Below are positions 27,647 through 37,737 of a stretch of 64,000 nucleotides of DNA, in pieces (the first letter of the stretch is position 1; each line of letters starts with the position of its first letter). The translations under genes were made by a program, and so were the position numbers. Source of the DNA: Treponema sp. (GTDB lineage Bacteria > Spirochaetota > Spirochaetia > Treponematales > Treponemataceae). Location of the stretch: positions 1-64,000 of the forward strand of contig JAFLSQ010000006.1 of the NCBI GenBank assembly GCA_022510865.1, in the 5' to 3' direction. The notes below the pieces were generated by a model that saw nothing but the letters and a program-made list of their open reading frames with translations, had not been told where the DNA came from and made no database searches.

Positions 27647-28427
27647 GAAATACGAATTTCCAAAATCACAGATTGACGTTCCCACCCATTACTGCGGTGG
27701 ATGCGGTCACGGAATCGTGCACAAGCTCATCTGCCAGGTGATTGACGAGATGGACATCCAGCAGGACGTTCTTCTGGTCGCGCCTGTGGGATGCGCTGTC
27801 TACGCATACAACTACATCGATGTTGACTCGTGCGAGGCGGCCCACGGCCGCGCCCCTGCAGTGGCGACGGGAATGAAGCGCGTCCACCCGGACAAGCTTG
27901 TAATCAGCTATCAGGGTGACGGAGACTTGCTTGCGATTGGAACAGCCGAGACCGTCCATGCGGCGAACCGCGGCGAGAACATCACCGTGATTTTCATCAA
28001 CAATGCGATTTACGGCATGACCGGCGGACAGATGGCCCCGACATCGCTTGTGGGTCAGGTGACGAAGACAACGCCGTTCGGACGCAATGCGGACGAGGTA
28101 GGCTATCCAATCCGTGCGTGCGAGCTTCTGAACTCTCTGGTCGAGCCGAAATACATTGAGCGGTGCGCGGTCTATGATGTCCAGCACATAAACAAGACAA
28201 AGGCCGCAATCAAAAAGGCGCTCACATATCAGAAAGAGGGGAAAGGCTACAGTTTTGTGGAGATTCTCTCGATGTGCCCGACAAACTGGGGAGTCGCTCC
28301 CACGGTTGCCGCGGACTGGGTAAAGGAGCAGATGGAGCCGTATTATCCGCTTGGAGTTTTCCGTGATGTGCCATCAGGAAATGTTCCCGAGGCGGCCACA
28401 CCAAAAGCGGGGGTAGTTACAAAATGA
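27639..28427 (+). CDS. 2-oxoacid:ferredoxin oxidoreductase beta (TPP) subunit
   Basis: THYCGGCGHGIVHKLI; YQGDGDLLAIGTAETVHAANRGENITVIFINNAIYGMTGGQMAPTS. Confidence 0.92.
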   Translation: MSKKYEFPKSQIDVPTHYCGGCGHGIVHKLICQVIDEMDIQQDVLLVAPVGCAVYAYNYIDVDSCEAAHGRAPAVATGMKRVHPDKLVISYQGDGDLLAIGTAETVHAANRGENITVIFINNAIYGMTGGQMAPTSLVGQVTKTTPFGRNADEVGYPIRACELLNSLVEPKYIERCAVYDVQHINKTKAAIKKALTYQKEGKGYSFVEILSMCPTNWGVAPTVAADWVKEQMEPYYPLGVFRDVPSGNVPEAATPKAGVVTK

Positions 28428-28975
28428 CGACAGAGATAATTTTCGCGGGATTCGGCGGGCAGGGCGTGATTCTGGCCGGAAAAATCCTCGCGCTTGCAGG
28501 AATGAGAGAGGACAAATATGTGTCGCACATCCCGTCTTACGGCGCGGAGATGCGCGGAGGCACGGCGAACTGCTCCGTAATCGTAAGTGATGAGGAGGTC
28601 GCCTCTCCTGTAATAGAGAAGCCGGATGTCGTGATTGCCCTGAACAAGCCTTCCATGACAAAGTTCGAGCAGTGGCTGAAGCCCGGCGGACTTCTGATTT
28701 ACAACTCGTCACTGATTGACATAAAGCCCGGCCGCACGGACATCCGCACTCTGGCGCTTCCCGCGAACGACATTGCCGCGCAGACGAACAATGCCCGCGG
28801 CACGAACATGGTCGCGCTCGGCTGTCTTGCGAAAGTGAGTCCCGGGCTGGTCAGCGGGGTCAAGCCGTTCGAATTCGCGCTGGACGAGGCAATCTCGGCA
28901 AGGAACAAGAAATTCAATCCTGTTAATATCGCGACGATTGAGGCCGCGTACAACAGGGATTATGAGATTAAATGA
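28424..28975 (+). CDS. 2-oxoacid:ferredoxin oxidoreductase gamma subunit
   Basis: IIFAGFGGQGVILAGKILALAGMRE; SYGAEMRGGTANCSVIVSD. Confidence 0.92.
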   Translation: MTTEIIFAGFGGQGVILAGKILALAGMREDKYVSHIPSYGAEMRGGTANCSVIVSDEEVASPVIEKPDVVIALNKPSMTKFEQWLKPGGLLIYNSSLIDIKPGRTDIRTLALPANDIAAQTNNARGTNMVALGCLAKVSPGLVSGVKPFEFALDEAISARNKKFNPVNIATIEAAYNRDYEIK

Positions 28976-29013
28976 CTTCCGCATGAGAGTCACGCAGAAA
29001 AAGAGGTGAGAAA

Positions 29014-29589
29014 ATGAGTGAGAAAAATAAAATCGGGGCGAAAGTCAGGCTCGTCCGCGAGAGCAGGAAACTTTCGGTTGAGGATGTGTCGGAGCGCACG
29101 AATCTGAGCGTCCAGCAGATTTCAAGCATTGAGGACGGCTCTCTTGTCCCGAACCTCACGCCGCTGATTAAAATCGCGCGGGTTCTTGGGGTCAGGCTCG
29201 GGACTTTCATGGACGATGACGAGAACCTTGGGCCTGTGGTGACAAAATCCCAGGACAAGAAGGAAGTCACGAGGTTCAGCGACAGAGGAAACGCCGTGAA
29301 TTCCGACCTTGATTTCTACACGCTCGCGCACAACAAGGCGGGCCGTCACATGGATCCGTTCATAATCGATATTTTCCCCACGTCCGAGGAGGAAATCAAA
29401 CTCTCAACGCATGAGGGCGAGGAATTCATCTATGTGCTGGACGGCGAGGTTGAGATAAAGTACGGAAAGGACACTTACGTGCTGGAGAAAGGCGACTCAA
29501 TCTACTACGAGTCCATCGTGGCGCACCACGTTCACAGCCACGGAAGCGGGAACGCCAAGATTCTTGCCGTGGTCTACACACCCGCGTGA
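29014..29589 (+). CDS. XRE-family regulator with C-terminal cupin
   Basis: HTH: KVRLVRESRKLSVEDVSERTNLSVQQISSIEDG; cupin: STHEGEEFIYVLDGEVEIKYG. Confidence 0.9.
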   Translation: MSEKNKIGAKVRLVRESRKLSVEDVSERTNLSVQQISSIEDGSLVPNLTPLIKIARVLGVRLGTFMDDDENLGPVVTKSQDKKEVTRFSDRGNAVNSDLDFYTLAHNKAGRHMDPFIIDIFPTSEEEIKLSTHEGEEFIYVLDGEVEIKYGKDTYVLEKGDSIYYESIVAHHVHSHGSGNAKILAVVYTPA

Positions 29590-29792
29590 TGGACGACAAG
29601 GAATACTACAGCCTGACAAACCGACGCTCATCCTGGGCAGTGCGTCAGGCGTTGAGACAGCAAGGCAATCCGGACGCAAAATCCGCAGGAGACGCGGTAT
29701 CTGCTCTGCAATCATACAAAAATCTTGAGGTCAGGCAGGGCAGGGCGGACGCTGAGATGCTGACAGAAAAATCGGAGAGATTCAGCGGATGA
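29589..29792 (+). CDS. small uncharacterised ORF between regulator and ligase
   Basis: ATG overlaps the stop of the upstream cupin gene (TGATG); no family recognised. Confidence 0.3.
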   Translation: MDDKEYYSLTNRRSSWAVRQALRQQGNPDAKSAGDAVSALQSYKNLEVRQGRADAEMLTEKSERFSG

Positions 29793-29831
29793 CACAGGTC
29801 TTGTCATCCGCCATTTTAAGGAGCGGACTGC

Positions 29832-31478
29832 ATGATAGAATTGACTTTAAGCCAGTTGTTGCGTGAGAAAACAAAAGAGAATCCGGAGCATGAGTTCATG
29901 GTTTATTCTGACCGTGACCTGCGCTTCACTTATGCCCAGTTTGACAAACGTGTTGATGACATGGCCTGCGGACTTTATGCGATTGGCGTGCGGAAAGGCG
30001 ACAATGTCGGAATCTGGGCGACGAACGTCCCCGACTGGCTCACTTATATGTTCGCGTGCGCACGTCTTGGCGCGGTCGCAGTCACAGTGAACACATCCTA
30101 CAAACTGCACGAGCTTGAGTACCTTGTGAAGCAGGCGGATTTGACGACCCTCTGTCTTACCGACGGCGTCAAGGACTCAAATTATGTGGCGATGATAAAG
30201 GAGCTTGTCCCGGAGCTTGACGAGTACGAGCGCGGCTGCCTAAAATCCGCGAGGTTTCCTTATCTCAAGAACGTGGTCTTCATGGGACCCGAGAAGCACC
30301 GCGGGCTTTACTCCACGCCGGAGCTTCTGCTGCTCGGCCAGCACGTTGACATCGCGATTATCCATAAAATCGAGTCGGAGGTCTCACAGAACGATGTGGT
30401 GAACATGCAGTACACTTCCGGCACTACAGGCTTCCCAAAAGGCGTGATGCTCACAAGCCGCAACATCATCAACAACGGCTTCTCAATCGGCGAGTGTATG
30501 CGCTACACATCAAGCGAGCGAGTCTGCCTTCCGGTCCCGCTTTTCCACTGCTTCGGAATCGTCCTTGGCGTGATGGCTGTGCTGAGCCACGGAGCGACGC
30601 ACGTCCTTCTGGAAAGCTTTGACCCGCTGCTCGCGCTCGCGTCAATCCACAAGGAGAAGTGCACGGCAATCTACGGAGTGCCCACAATGTACATCGCCGA
30701 GCTGAACCATCCGATGTTCAGCATGTTCGATATGTCCTCGCTGCGCACGGGAATCATGGCGGGCGCGCTCTGCCCGGTTGAGCTGATGAAGCAGGTGATG
30801 GACAAAATGAACATGAAGGAAATCACATCGGTCTACGGCCTGACAGAGACATCACCAGGAATGACGCAGAGCCACTGGGATGACAGCCTTGAGGTGAAGG
30901 CCACGACAGTCGGACGGGAGCTTCCTGAGATTGAGGTGCGCGTGATTGACCCCGAGACCGGCGAGGAATGCCCGGTAGGAGTGCAGGGCGAGATGTGCTG
31001 CCGCGGCTACAACATCATGAAAGGCTACTACAAGATGCCCGAGGCGACCGCGGAGATAATCGACAAGGACGGCTTCCTGCATTCCGGCGACCTTGGCGTC
31101 AAAGGCGAGGACGGAAACTACCGCATCACAGGGCGCATAAAAGACATGATTATCCGCGGCGGCGAGAACATCTATCCGCGTGAGATTGAGGAATTCCTGT
31201 CGGCAATCCCGGAAATCAAGGATATTCAGGTGGCGGCCGTGAAATCAAAGCGTTACGGCGAGATTACCGGTGCGTTCGTGATTCTGCACGAGGGAAAAAC
31301 TCTCACGGAGCAGGACATCATCGAATTCTGCCGGGACAAGCTGTCAAAATACAAATGGCCGCAGCTCGTGATGTTCCTGGACGAATTCCCGATGACGGGG
31401 AGCGGGAAAATCCAGAAATTCAAGCTCACGGAGATTGGCACAAAATACAGGCGCGAGACTCTGAAAGTGGACGATTAG
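29832..31478 (+). CDS. AMP-forming acyl-CoA synthetase
   Basis: [79 protein letters not shown]. Confidence 0.92.
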   Translation: MIELTLSQLLREKTKENPEHEFMVYSDRDLRFTYAQFDKRVDDMACGLYAIGVRKGDNVGIWATNVPDWLTYMFACARLGAVAVTVNTSYKLHELEYLVKQADLTTLCLTDGVKDSNYVAMIKELVPELDEYERGCLKSARFPYLKNVVFMGPEKHRGLYSTPELLLLGQHVDIAIIHKIESEVSQNDVVNMQYTSGTTGFPKGVMLTSRNIINNGFSIGECMRYTSSERVCLPVPLFHCFGIVLGVMAVLSHGATHVLLESFDPLLALASIHKEKCTAIYGVPTMYIAELNHPMFSMFDMSSLRTGIMAGALCPVELMKQVMDKMNMKEITSVYGLTETSPGMTQSHWDDSLEVKATTVGRELPEIEVRVIDPETGEECPVGVQGEMCCRGYNIMKGYYKMPEATAEIIDKDGFLHSGDLGVKGEDGNYRITGRIKDMIIRGGENIYPREIEEFLSAIPEIKDIQVAAVKSKRYGEITGAFVILHEGKTLTEQDIIEFCRDKLSKYKWPQLVMFLDEFPMTGSGKIQKFKLTEIGTKYRRETLKVDD

Positions 31479-31532
31479 CCAGCCGTCAACTTTAATTATA
31501 CTGAAATTCTTTAATAAATTTTAATTTTTCTG

Positions 31533-31561
31533 TTGAAATTCAGGCTGATTTCATGTAATAT
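31533..31561 (+). promoter_or_regulatory. candidate sigma70 promoter upstream of the second XRE-cupin gene
   Basis: TTGAAA (31533-31538), 17-nt spacer, TAATAT (31556-31561). Confidence 0.65.
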
Positions 31562-31589
31562 GCTCACGTAGCATTTACAAATTCAAGAG

Positions 31590-32147
31590 GTGATTATGAA
31601 CGAGGAGATTAAAGCTGTAGCAGACCGTCTGATTGGTCTGCGTGAAATTATGGATGTGTCCGTCGAGGAGGCGGCCCGTGTCTGCGGAGTATCAGCCGAG
31701 CAGTACAAGGCGTTCGAGAGCGGAACCGTGGATATTCCGGTCGGAATCCTGCAATCCATGTCAAAAAAATATGGGATTGACCTTGGAACTCTCATCTCCG
31801 GAAAAGAGCCTCACATGCACTCGTACTGCCTTACAAAAAAAGACCGCGGGCTTTCCATTGACAGAAGAAGCGACTACAAATATCAGGCGCTGGCATCGGG
31901 TTTCCAGCACCGCAAGGCAGATCCGTTCCTTGTGACAATCACGCCGGAGGAGACAAAGGAAATCCACTTCAACTCGCATCCCGGGCATGAGTTCGAGTAC
32001 ATGATTGAGGGCGCGATGCGGCTTGTGATTGACGGCAAGGAGCTTACGGTGGAGGAGGGCGACAGCGTTTATTTTGACGCCACGAAACCGCACGGAATGC
32101 AGGCCCTGAACAACGCCAAGGCAAAATTCCTGGCGATAATAATCTGA
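31590..32147 (+). CDS. XRE-family regulator with C-terminal cupin (paralogue of 29014-29589)
   Basis: HTH plus SHPGHEFEYMIEGAMRLVIDGKELTVEEGDSVYFDATKPHGM. Confidence 0.9.
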   Translation: MIMNEEIKAVADRLIGLREIMDVSVEEAARVCGVSAEQYKAFESGTVDIPVGILQSMSKKYGIDLGTLISGKEPHMHSYCLTKKDRGLSIDRRSDYKYQALASGFQHRKADPFLVTITPEETKEIHFNSHPGHEFEYMIEGAMRLVIDGKELTVEEGDSVYFDATKPHGMQALNNAKAKFLAIII

Positions 32148-32188
32148 CTGTCTGGCAACAGCAGGAAAATCAATTTGAGGAAAATGAT

Positions 32189-33883
32189 ATGTTGGAAGAA
32201 TTTCTAGAGAGAACCGAATTCGCAGATTACGATGATTTTTTTGCGAACTACAAGATAAAAGTGCCGGAGAATTTCAACTTCGGCTATGATGTCGTGGACG
32301 CAATCGCGAAAAAGACCCCGGATGCCACCGCCTTCATCTGGTGCAATGACAATGACGAGGAGCTGCGCATGACGTTCGGCGAGCTGAAAGAGCGCACGGA
32401 TCGTACTGCCGCGTATTTCAGGAGCATAGGAATCAGGCGCGGGGATTTTGTCATGCTGATTCTGCAGCGCCGCTATGAGTTCTGGCTGTCAATCGTCGCG
32501 CTTCACAAAATCGGGGCGTCGGTCATTCCCGCGACTCACATGCTCACAAAAGAGGACATTGTGTTCCGCTGCAACGCCGCGTCAATCAAAGCGGTTGCCG
32601 CCGTGGATTACCGTGATTTGTTCAATTACATTGAGGAGGCGCAGAAAGAGTGCCCGTCGCTCAAGACGCTGGTCGCTGTGCCGCCGTTCGGAGTGGACGA
32701 GGGCATGAGCGCGGAGTTCAAGAAAAATCATCCCGCATGGCTTGATTTCACCGAGGGATGCAGGAATATCAGCGATGCCGCTCTGAGCGATTTTCACAGC
32801 CAGAAACGTGAGGAAATCAGCAGGAACGATGATATTCTTCTGGCATATTTCACATCGGGAACAACAAGCCATCCCAAGCTCGTGTCGCACAACTTTCTTT
32901 ATCCGCTCGGGCACATTGCGACGGCAAGTTACTGGCAGCAAGTTCAGAAAGGCGGACTTCACCTCACTGTGGCCGACACCGGATGGGGCAAGGCGGTCTG
33001 GGGCAAACTTTACGGCCAGTGGATTGCGGAATGCTCGGTTTTCATCTATGACTATCACGACAAATTCAAGCCGATTGACCTCATCAAGCAGATTGAGAAG
33101 CACCACATCACGTCATTCTGCGCGCCGCCGACAATCTACCGCTTCTTGATTCAGGAGGATTTGACAAAATACAATTTCTCAAGCTGTCTACATTGGTCTA
33201 CAGCAGGAGAGCCGCTCAGTGACGAGGTTTTCAATAAATGGAAGCAGATTACCGGCAAGGAAATCCGCGAGGGATTCGGCCAGACCGAGACGACGCTCTC
33301 GCTGTTCAATTACGGCAATGAGCGCATAAAGCCCGGAAGCCTTGGGAAACCCGCGCCGTATTATAACGTCACGCTGATTGACGAGGACGGCAACGAGGTT
33401 GTTGACGGTGAGGTCGGAGAGATTGTGGTCGATATGAGAAACGGCAACTTCCCCGGACTTTTCATGGAATATTTTGGCGATGAGGAGCGCACGAAAGCTG
33501 TGATGCATGACGGCTACTACCACACTGGCGACAACGCATGGCGCGATGAGGACGGCTACTTCTGGTTCACAGGGCGCAACGACGATGTCATCAAATGCTC
33601 GGGCTACAGAATCGGAACGTTCGAGGTTGAGTCAGTTCTGATGCAGCATCCGGCGGTGGTGGAGTGCGCTGTGACGGCAGCCCCGGATCAGGTGCGCGGT
33701 CAGGTTGTGAAAGCGACAATCATCCTTGCGAAGGACTATGAGCCGAGCGATGAGCTTAAAAAAGACATCCAGGATTTTGTGAAGCGGACAACCGCGCCGT
33801 ACAAGTATCCGCGAATAATCGATTTTGTGAAGGAGCTTCCTAAGACAATCTCCGGAAAAATCAAACGCAAGGATATAAAATAG
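32189..33883 (+). CDS. AMP-forming acyl-CoA/acetyl-CoA synthetase-like ligase
   Basis: AYFTSGTTSHPKLVSHNF; EGFGQTETTLSLFNYG; TGRNDDVIKCSGYRIGTFEVESVL; TISGKIKRKDIK. Confidence 0.92.
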   Translation: MLEEFLERTEFADYDDFFANYKIKVPENFNFGYDVVDAIAKKTPDATAFIWCNDNDEELRMTFGELKERTDRTAAYFRSIGIRRGDFVMLILQRRYEFWLSIVALHKIGASVIPATHMLTKEDIVFRCNAASIKAVAAVDYRDLFNYIEEAQKECPSLKTLVAVPPFGVDEGMSAEFKKNHPAWLDFTEGCRNISDAALSDFHSQKREEISRNDDILLAYFTSGTTSHPKLVSHNFLYPLGHIATASYWQQVQKGGLHLTVADTGWGKAVWGKLYGQWIAECSVFIYDYHDKFKPIDLIKQIEKHHITSFCAPPTIYRFLIQEDLTKYNFSSCLHWSTAGEPLSDEVFNKWKQITGKEIREGFGQTETTLSLFNYGNERIKPGSLGKPAPYYNVTLIDEDGNEVVDGEVGEIVVDMRNGNFPGLFMEYFGDEERTKAVMHDGYYHTGDNAWRDEDGYFWFTGRNDDVIKCSGYRIGTFEVESVLMQHPAVVECAVTAAPDQVRGQVVKATIILAKDYEPSDELKKDIQDFVKRTTAPYKYPRIIDFVKELPKTISGKIKRKDIK

Positions 33884-33900
33884 ACTAGAGCAATCTGCGG

Positions 33901-33935
33901 AAAGCGCGTCCTTAAAACGGGGATGCGCTTTTATT
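33901..33935 (+). terminator. intrinsic terminator after the acyl-CoA ligase operon
   Basis: AAAGCGCGTCC...GGATGCGCTTTT then TTATTATA; one G-U pair. Confidence 0.65.
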
Positions 33936-34031
33936 ATACCCCAAATTACTTATCATAATGCGCATTCTGTCTACCAAAGCACTGGAAAATCCCTTCCTCG
34001 CCCGGACAAGCAAGGCAATCCTCTTTTTGTT

Positions 34032-35345
34032 TTATTTCAGCTCGTTCTTGCGGCAGTTCACGCTCATCACAAATCCCATGCAGGCCATCGCCGTGAGAAG
34101 AGACGAGCCGCCGTATGAAAGGAACAGGAGAGGAATTCCTGTGATTGGCATGAGGCCCATGACCATGCCGACGTTCACAATGAAATGGAACATGAACATT
34201 CCGAAAATGCCGGAGCAGACATAGCAGCCATATCGGTTAGGACATTTCCTGATAATCAGGAGGATTTTCACGAGAATCATAAAATAAATGGCGAAGACAA
34301 TCACGCCGCCGACAAAGCCGAATTCCTCAGACAGAATGCTGAAAATAAAATCCGTGCTCTGCTGCGGAAGAAAACGGTAATGGCTCTGCGAGCCCATGAG
34401 GTAGCCCTGCCCTCTGATTCCGCCGGCTCCAATCGCGACCAGCGACTGTATGATGTTCCAGCCGGCCCCCAGGCGGTCTGCCTCCGGGTTCATGAAAATA
34501 ATCAGACGCTTAATCTGGTAGTCTTTGAGCAGTTTTCCAAGAAGCAGCGAGAAAATCAGCGCGAGCGAGATTATGGACGCGAAGTAGGAAATCCAGAAGA
34601 TGTAGTCCGGAAAATTGAAATATCTGCGCAGGACAATCCCGATGAGCGTAATCATGACGACGGCCACAATCAGGATGATTCTGAGCCGCATATTCGTGAG
34701 GATGCTGATTACGGCAAGCGGGCTGGACGTAATCTCCGCGTTCCACACCGGCAGGATTGCGAACACAATCGTCAGAAGCCCGAAAAACAGCAGATACATG
34801 ATGTAGCGCAGCGGAACTCCCGCAATGAAGCACATCACGAGGAAAACCGGAAGATAAACGCTGGACGTGCCCAAATCAGGCTGGATGAGGATGAGACCCA
34901 TCGGGGCAATCAGAATCGCGGTCGCAATGATGAAGCGGCGCAGGGGACGCTCGTTCACGGACTTGTCAAGGTATCTGGCAAGAAAGAGCATGAAAAAAAT
35001 CTTTCCGAATTCGGAGGGCTGCACGCCGAATTCCCCGATTCCAATCCAGCTTTTTGCTCCGTTCACGTAACGGCCGAAAATCCGCGTGTAAATCAGCAGG
35101 AAAATCAGGGCGATGTAAAGATATGGTGACAGCGGCTCAGTCCGCCTGTAATCATAGAAAGTGAGGAAAATCATTATGACAAAGCCGATTGATGCCCAGA
35201 TTATCTGCTTGATATGCTCGTTTGTCACAAGAACTGAGTCTGCGTTCACGCCTGATGAGTAGATGAACAGGATTCCGATTGTGACAAGAACAAGAACCGC
35301 AAGAACGGACACATAATCTATCATCGCATACCATTTGTTTCTCAT
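34032..35345 (-). CDS. rodA: rod-shape determining protein RodA (SEDS family)
   Basis: SEDS signature; ends with PITGIPLLFLSYGGSSLLTAMACMGFVMSV; adjacent to mrdA. Confidence 0.93.
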   Translation of the reverse strand: MRNKWYAMIDYVSVLAVLVLVTIGILFIYSSGVNADSVLVTNEHIKQIIWASIGFVIMIFLTFYDYRRTEPLSPYLYIALIFLLIYTRIFGRYVNGAKSWIGIGEFGVQPSEFGKIFFMLFLARYLDKSVNERPLRRFIIATAILIAPMGLILIQPDLGTSSVYLPVFLVMCFIAGVPLRYIMYLLFFGLLTIVFAILPVWNAEITSSPLAVISILTNMRLRIILIVAVVMITLIGIVLRRYFNFPDYIFWISYFASIISLALIFSLLLGKLLKDYQIKRLIIFMNPEADRLGAGWNIIQSLVAIGAGGIRGQGYLMGSQSHYRFLPQQSTDFIFSILSEEFGFVGGVIVFAIYFMILVKILLIIRKCPNRYGCYVCSGIFGMFMFHFIVNVGMVMGLMPITGIPLLFLSYGGSSLLTAMACMGFVMSVNCRKNELK

Positions 35346-35354
35346 GCGCCCACC

Positions 35355-37220
35355 CTATTCCTGCCTTGACCTGTTGTTGGTCAGATAATTAAAGCCGAGG
35401 GCGCGCGTCGCCTCCTCGCAAGTCTGATGCGCGAAAATCCCCTGGATTATGATGTTCGTCGCATAAGGCGCCCACCATTCCCATTCGTTCACGGCCTCAA
35501 CAATCGTCGCCACGCAGACGCGCTCTTCCGGCGGAGCGTCATAAGGCGCATACGCCACAAGCCATGAGTGCCAGCTGTCCTTGAAGCCGTCAACCTCGGC
35601 GGTGCCGGTCTTGCAGGCAATCTTCACAAGCCTGTTGTGCATCGGATACTGAGGCGTTCCGTCAGTGACAGTGTAGCGCATGGATTCCTGAATCTGATCC
35701 CAAATCTCAGGCTCGATTGTGGACTGCGTGAGGACCTCAGGTCTGACTTCCTGAATGACCTCATTTGTTACAGGATCGCGGATTTCTTTCAGAAGATGCG
35801 GCTTATAAATCACGCCCTTGTTCGAGACCATCGCGACCATGTTCGCAAGCTGCAACGGCGTAGCCTCCATGTAGCCCTGGCCGATGGAGACCGACATTGT
35901 GTCGCCGCCCAGCCACCTTGAGTGATATTTTTTCTCTTTCCATTCTGATGTGGGGACAAGCCCCGCGACCTGGCTTGGCAAATCAATCTGCGAGCTTTTC
36001 CCGAAACCGAACTCACGCGCATACGACGCGATTTTCTCAATTCCAAGGTAGTCGCGTCCGATAGTCCAGTAATAAACATCGCATGACTGCGCCATCGCGT
36101 TCCTCATGTCAAGCCATCCGTGGCCCGGCTCATGCACATGGCAGTGGAAAATGCGGCCGCCGTAGGACATCCTGCCTCGGCACTCAATTTTTTTTGCGGG
36201 AGAGAAAACGCCTTCCTGTAGCATCGCCGTTGACATCACGATTTTGAATGTTGATGCGGGCGGATATGACAGCTGCACCGCGCGGTTAATCAGCGGCTTT
36301 GAGGTGTCGTTCACAAGCTTGGCGTACTCCGCGGACGAATTGTCCGAGTTGAAAATGTTCGAGTCAAAATACGGGTATGAGACCATGGCAAGAATCTCGC
36401 CGGTGGCGGGCTTCAATACGACCGATGCCCCTACCCTGTTCCCGAGCGCATCCTCCACAAGCTTCTGGATATCCGAGTCGATTGTGAGGACAAGGCTGTT
36501 GCCCATCTTGGGAGGCTCGACGCTCACCTCATTCGAGACGACGCGCCCATGCACGTCCACCGTGGAAATCTCACGGCCTGCGGTTCCCTGCAAGAACGAG
36601 TCGTACTGTTTCTCAATCCCAGTCTTCCCCACGACAGAATTCCTCGTGTACCCCTGATTGTAGAGGGCGGTCATCTCCTCCTGATTTATATCGCCAACAT
36701 AGCCCACAATGTGCGACAGTGACGGAGTGTGAAGATAATTGCGCACAGGCTTTGAAATCCACGAGACGCCGGGCAAATCTGATTTATTCTCCGCGATGTT
36801 CGAGATTACCGAGAACGGCACATTCTGCTTGACCTGAATGGTCGTGTATGAGAGGCGCACGTTCTTCGGGATTTTCCTGTCGATTTCGGTGCGGCTTGTA
36901 CCAAGATACTGCGCCAGTCGCGCGATTACGGTGTCATATCTGTCTTTGGGAATCTCGCCGGGAGTAACCTCCACGGCAAAACTGTCCGTGTTGATGACCA
37001 TGGGAAGCTCGGCGTGGCGGTCAAAAATCTCCCCGCGCTGCGGAAAAATTGTCGTGACCTGCGAGGAAATTCGCCTGGACTGCGTGCGGTACTGCTCGCC
37101 GTTAATCACCTGCAAGGAGAACAGCTTGTAGATGTACGCAAGGAAAATCAGGGCAACCAGAACCATCAGAATGAAAACTTTCGTTCCTTTTGAGAAAATG
37201 TCCTCCGCCTGCTTATACAT
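35355..37220 (-). CDS. mrdA: penicillin-binding protein 2
   Basis: PBP dimerisation region; STFK (PPASTFKIVMSTAML), KTGTAE motifs. Confidence 0.93.
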   Translation of the reverse strand: MYKQAEDIFSKGTKVFILMVLVALIFLAYIYKLFSLQVINGEQYRTQSRRISSQVTTIFPQRGEIFDRHAELPMVINTDSFAVEVTPGEIPKDRYDTVIARLAQYLGTSRTEIDRKIPKNVRLSYTTIQVKQNVPFSVISNIAENKSDLPGVSWISKPVRNYLHTPSLSHIVGYVGDINQEEMTALYNQGYTRNSVVGKTGIEKQYDSFLQGTAGREISTVDVHGRVVSNEVSVEPPKMGNSLVLTIDSDIQKLVEDALGNRVGASVVLKPATGEILAMVSYPYFDSNIFNSDNSSAEYAKLVNDTSKPLINRAVQLSYPPASTFKIVMSTAMLQEGVFSPAKKIECRGRMSYGGRIFHCHVHEPGHGWLDMRNAMAQSCDVYYWTIGRDYLGIEKIASYAREFGFGKSSQIDLPSQVAGLVPTSEWKEKKYHSRWLGGDTMSVSIGQGYMEATPLQLANMVAMVSNKGVIYKPHLLKEIRDPVTNEVIQEVRPEVLTQSTIEPEIWDQIQESMRYTVTDGTPQYPMHNRLVKIACKTGTAEVDGFKDSWHSWLVAYAPYDAPPEERVCVATIVEAVNEWEWWAPYATNIIIQGIFAHQTCEEATRALGFNYLTNNRSRQE

Positions 37221-37737
37221 CGTCCACCCTGTCCTTCGTGGTCCTTATGACCAGATATTTTCTGAAAAATCCCAGGAATTTGAAAACAAACGGGGCCAGA
37301 ATCACATTCTCCATGAACTCAAAAAGAAAGTGATATGATATGATTCCCGTCACGTAAATGTTCACGTTCGGAAAAAACAGCGCGATGAGCTGCACCAGAA
37401 GCGTTTTTGCCACCGTTCCGATTGCCACGCTCAGAACCGGAACCATAATCCCGGAGATGATGATTGTGCTGGAGAAAAGCCCGTAAAGATACCCGAGGAG
37501 ACTGCGGTAAAGGCAGTTGAAGCCAAGCGGCACACCCGTGATGAAGTCCATTAGAAGCCCGGAGATGAAGCCGTTTGTGACCCCGGCTGTCTTTCCGTTC
37601 AGAAGAGAGAAATAGACCGCGCAAATCAGCACCAAATCCGGCACCACATACAGGACTGAAATGTTCGACAATATTGACGATTCTATGACCGTCACACACA
37701 GAAAGATGAAAGTGCTTAACAAAACCGAGCGCGCCAT
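37213..37737 (-). CDS. mreD: rod-shape determining protein MreD
   Basis: Multi-TM protein in mreBCD context. Confidence 0.85.
   Translation of the reverse strand: MARSVLLSTFIFLCVTVIESSILSNISVLYVVPDLVLICAVYFSLLNGKTAGVTNGFISGLLMDFITGVPLGFNCLYRSLLGYLYGLFSSTIIISGIMVPVLSVAIGTVAKTLLVQLIALFFPNVNIYVTGIISYHFLFEFMENVILAPFVFKFLGFFRKYLVIRTTKDRVDDV

Noticed and set aside
34185-35129. 314-aa + strand ORF opposite rodA
   Set aside because: Charged Glu/Asn/Arg-rich shadow of a hydrophobic SEDS protein.
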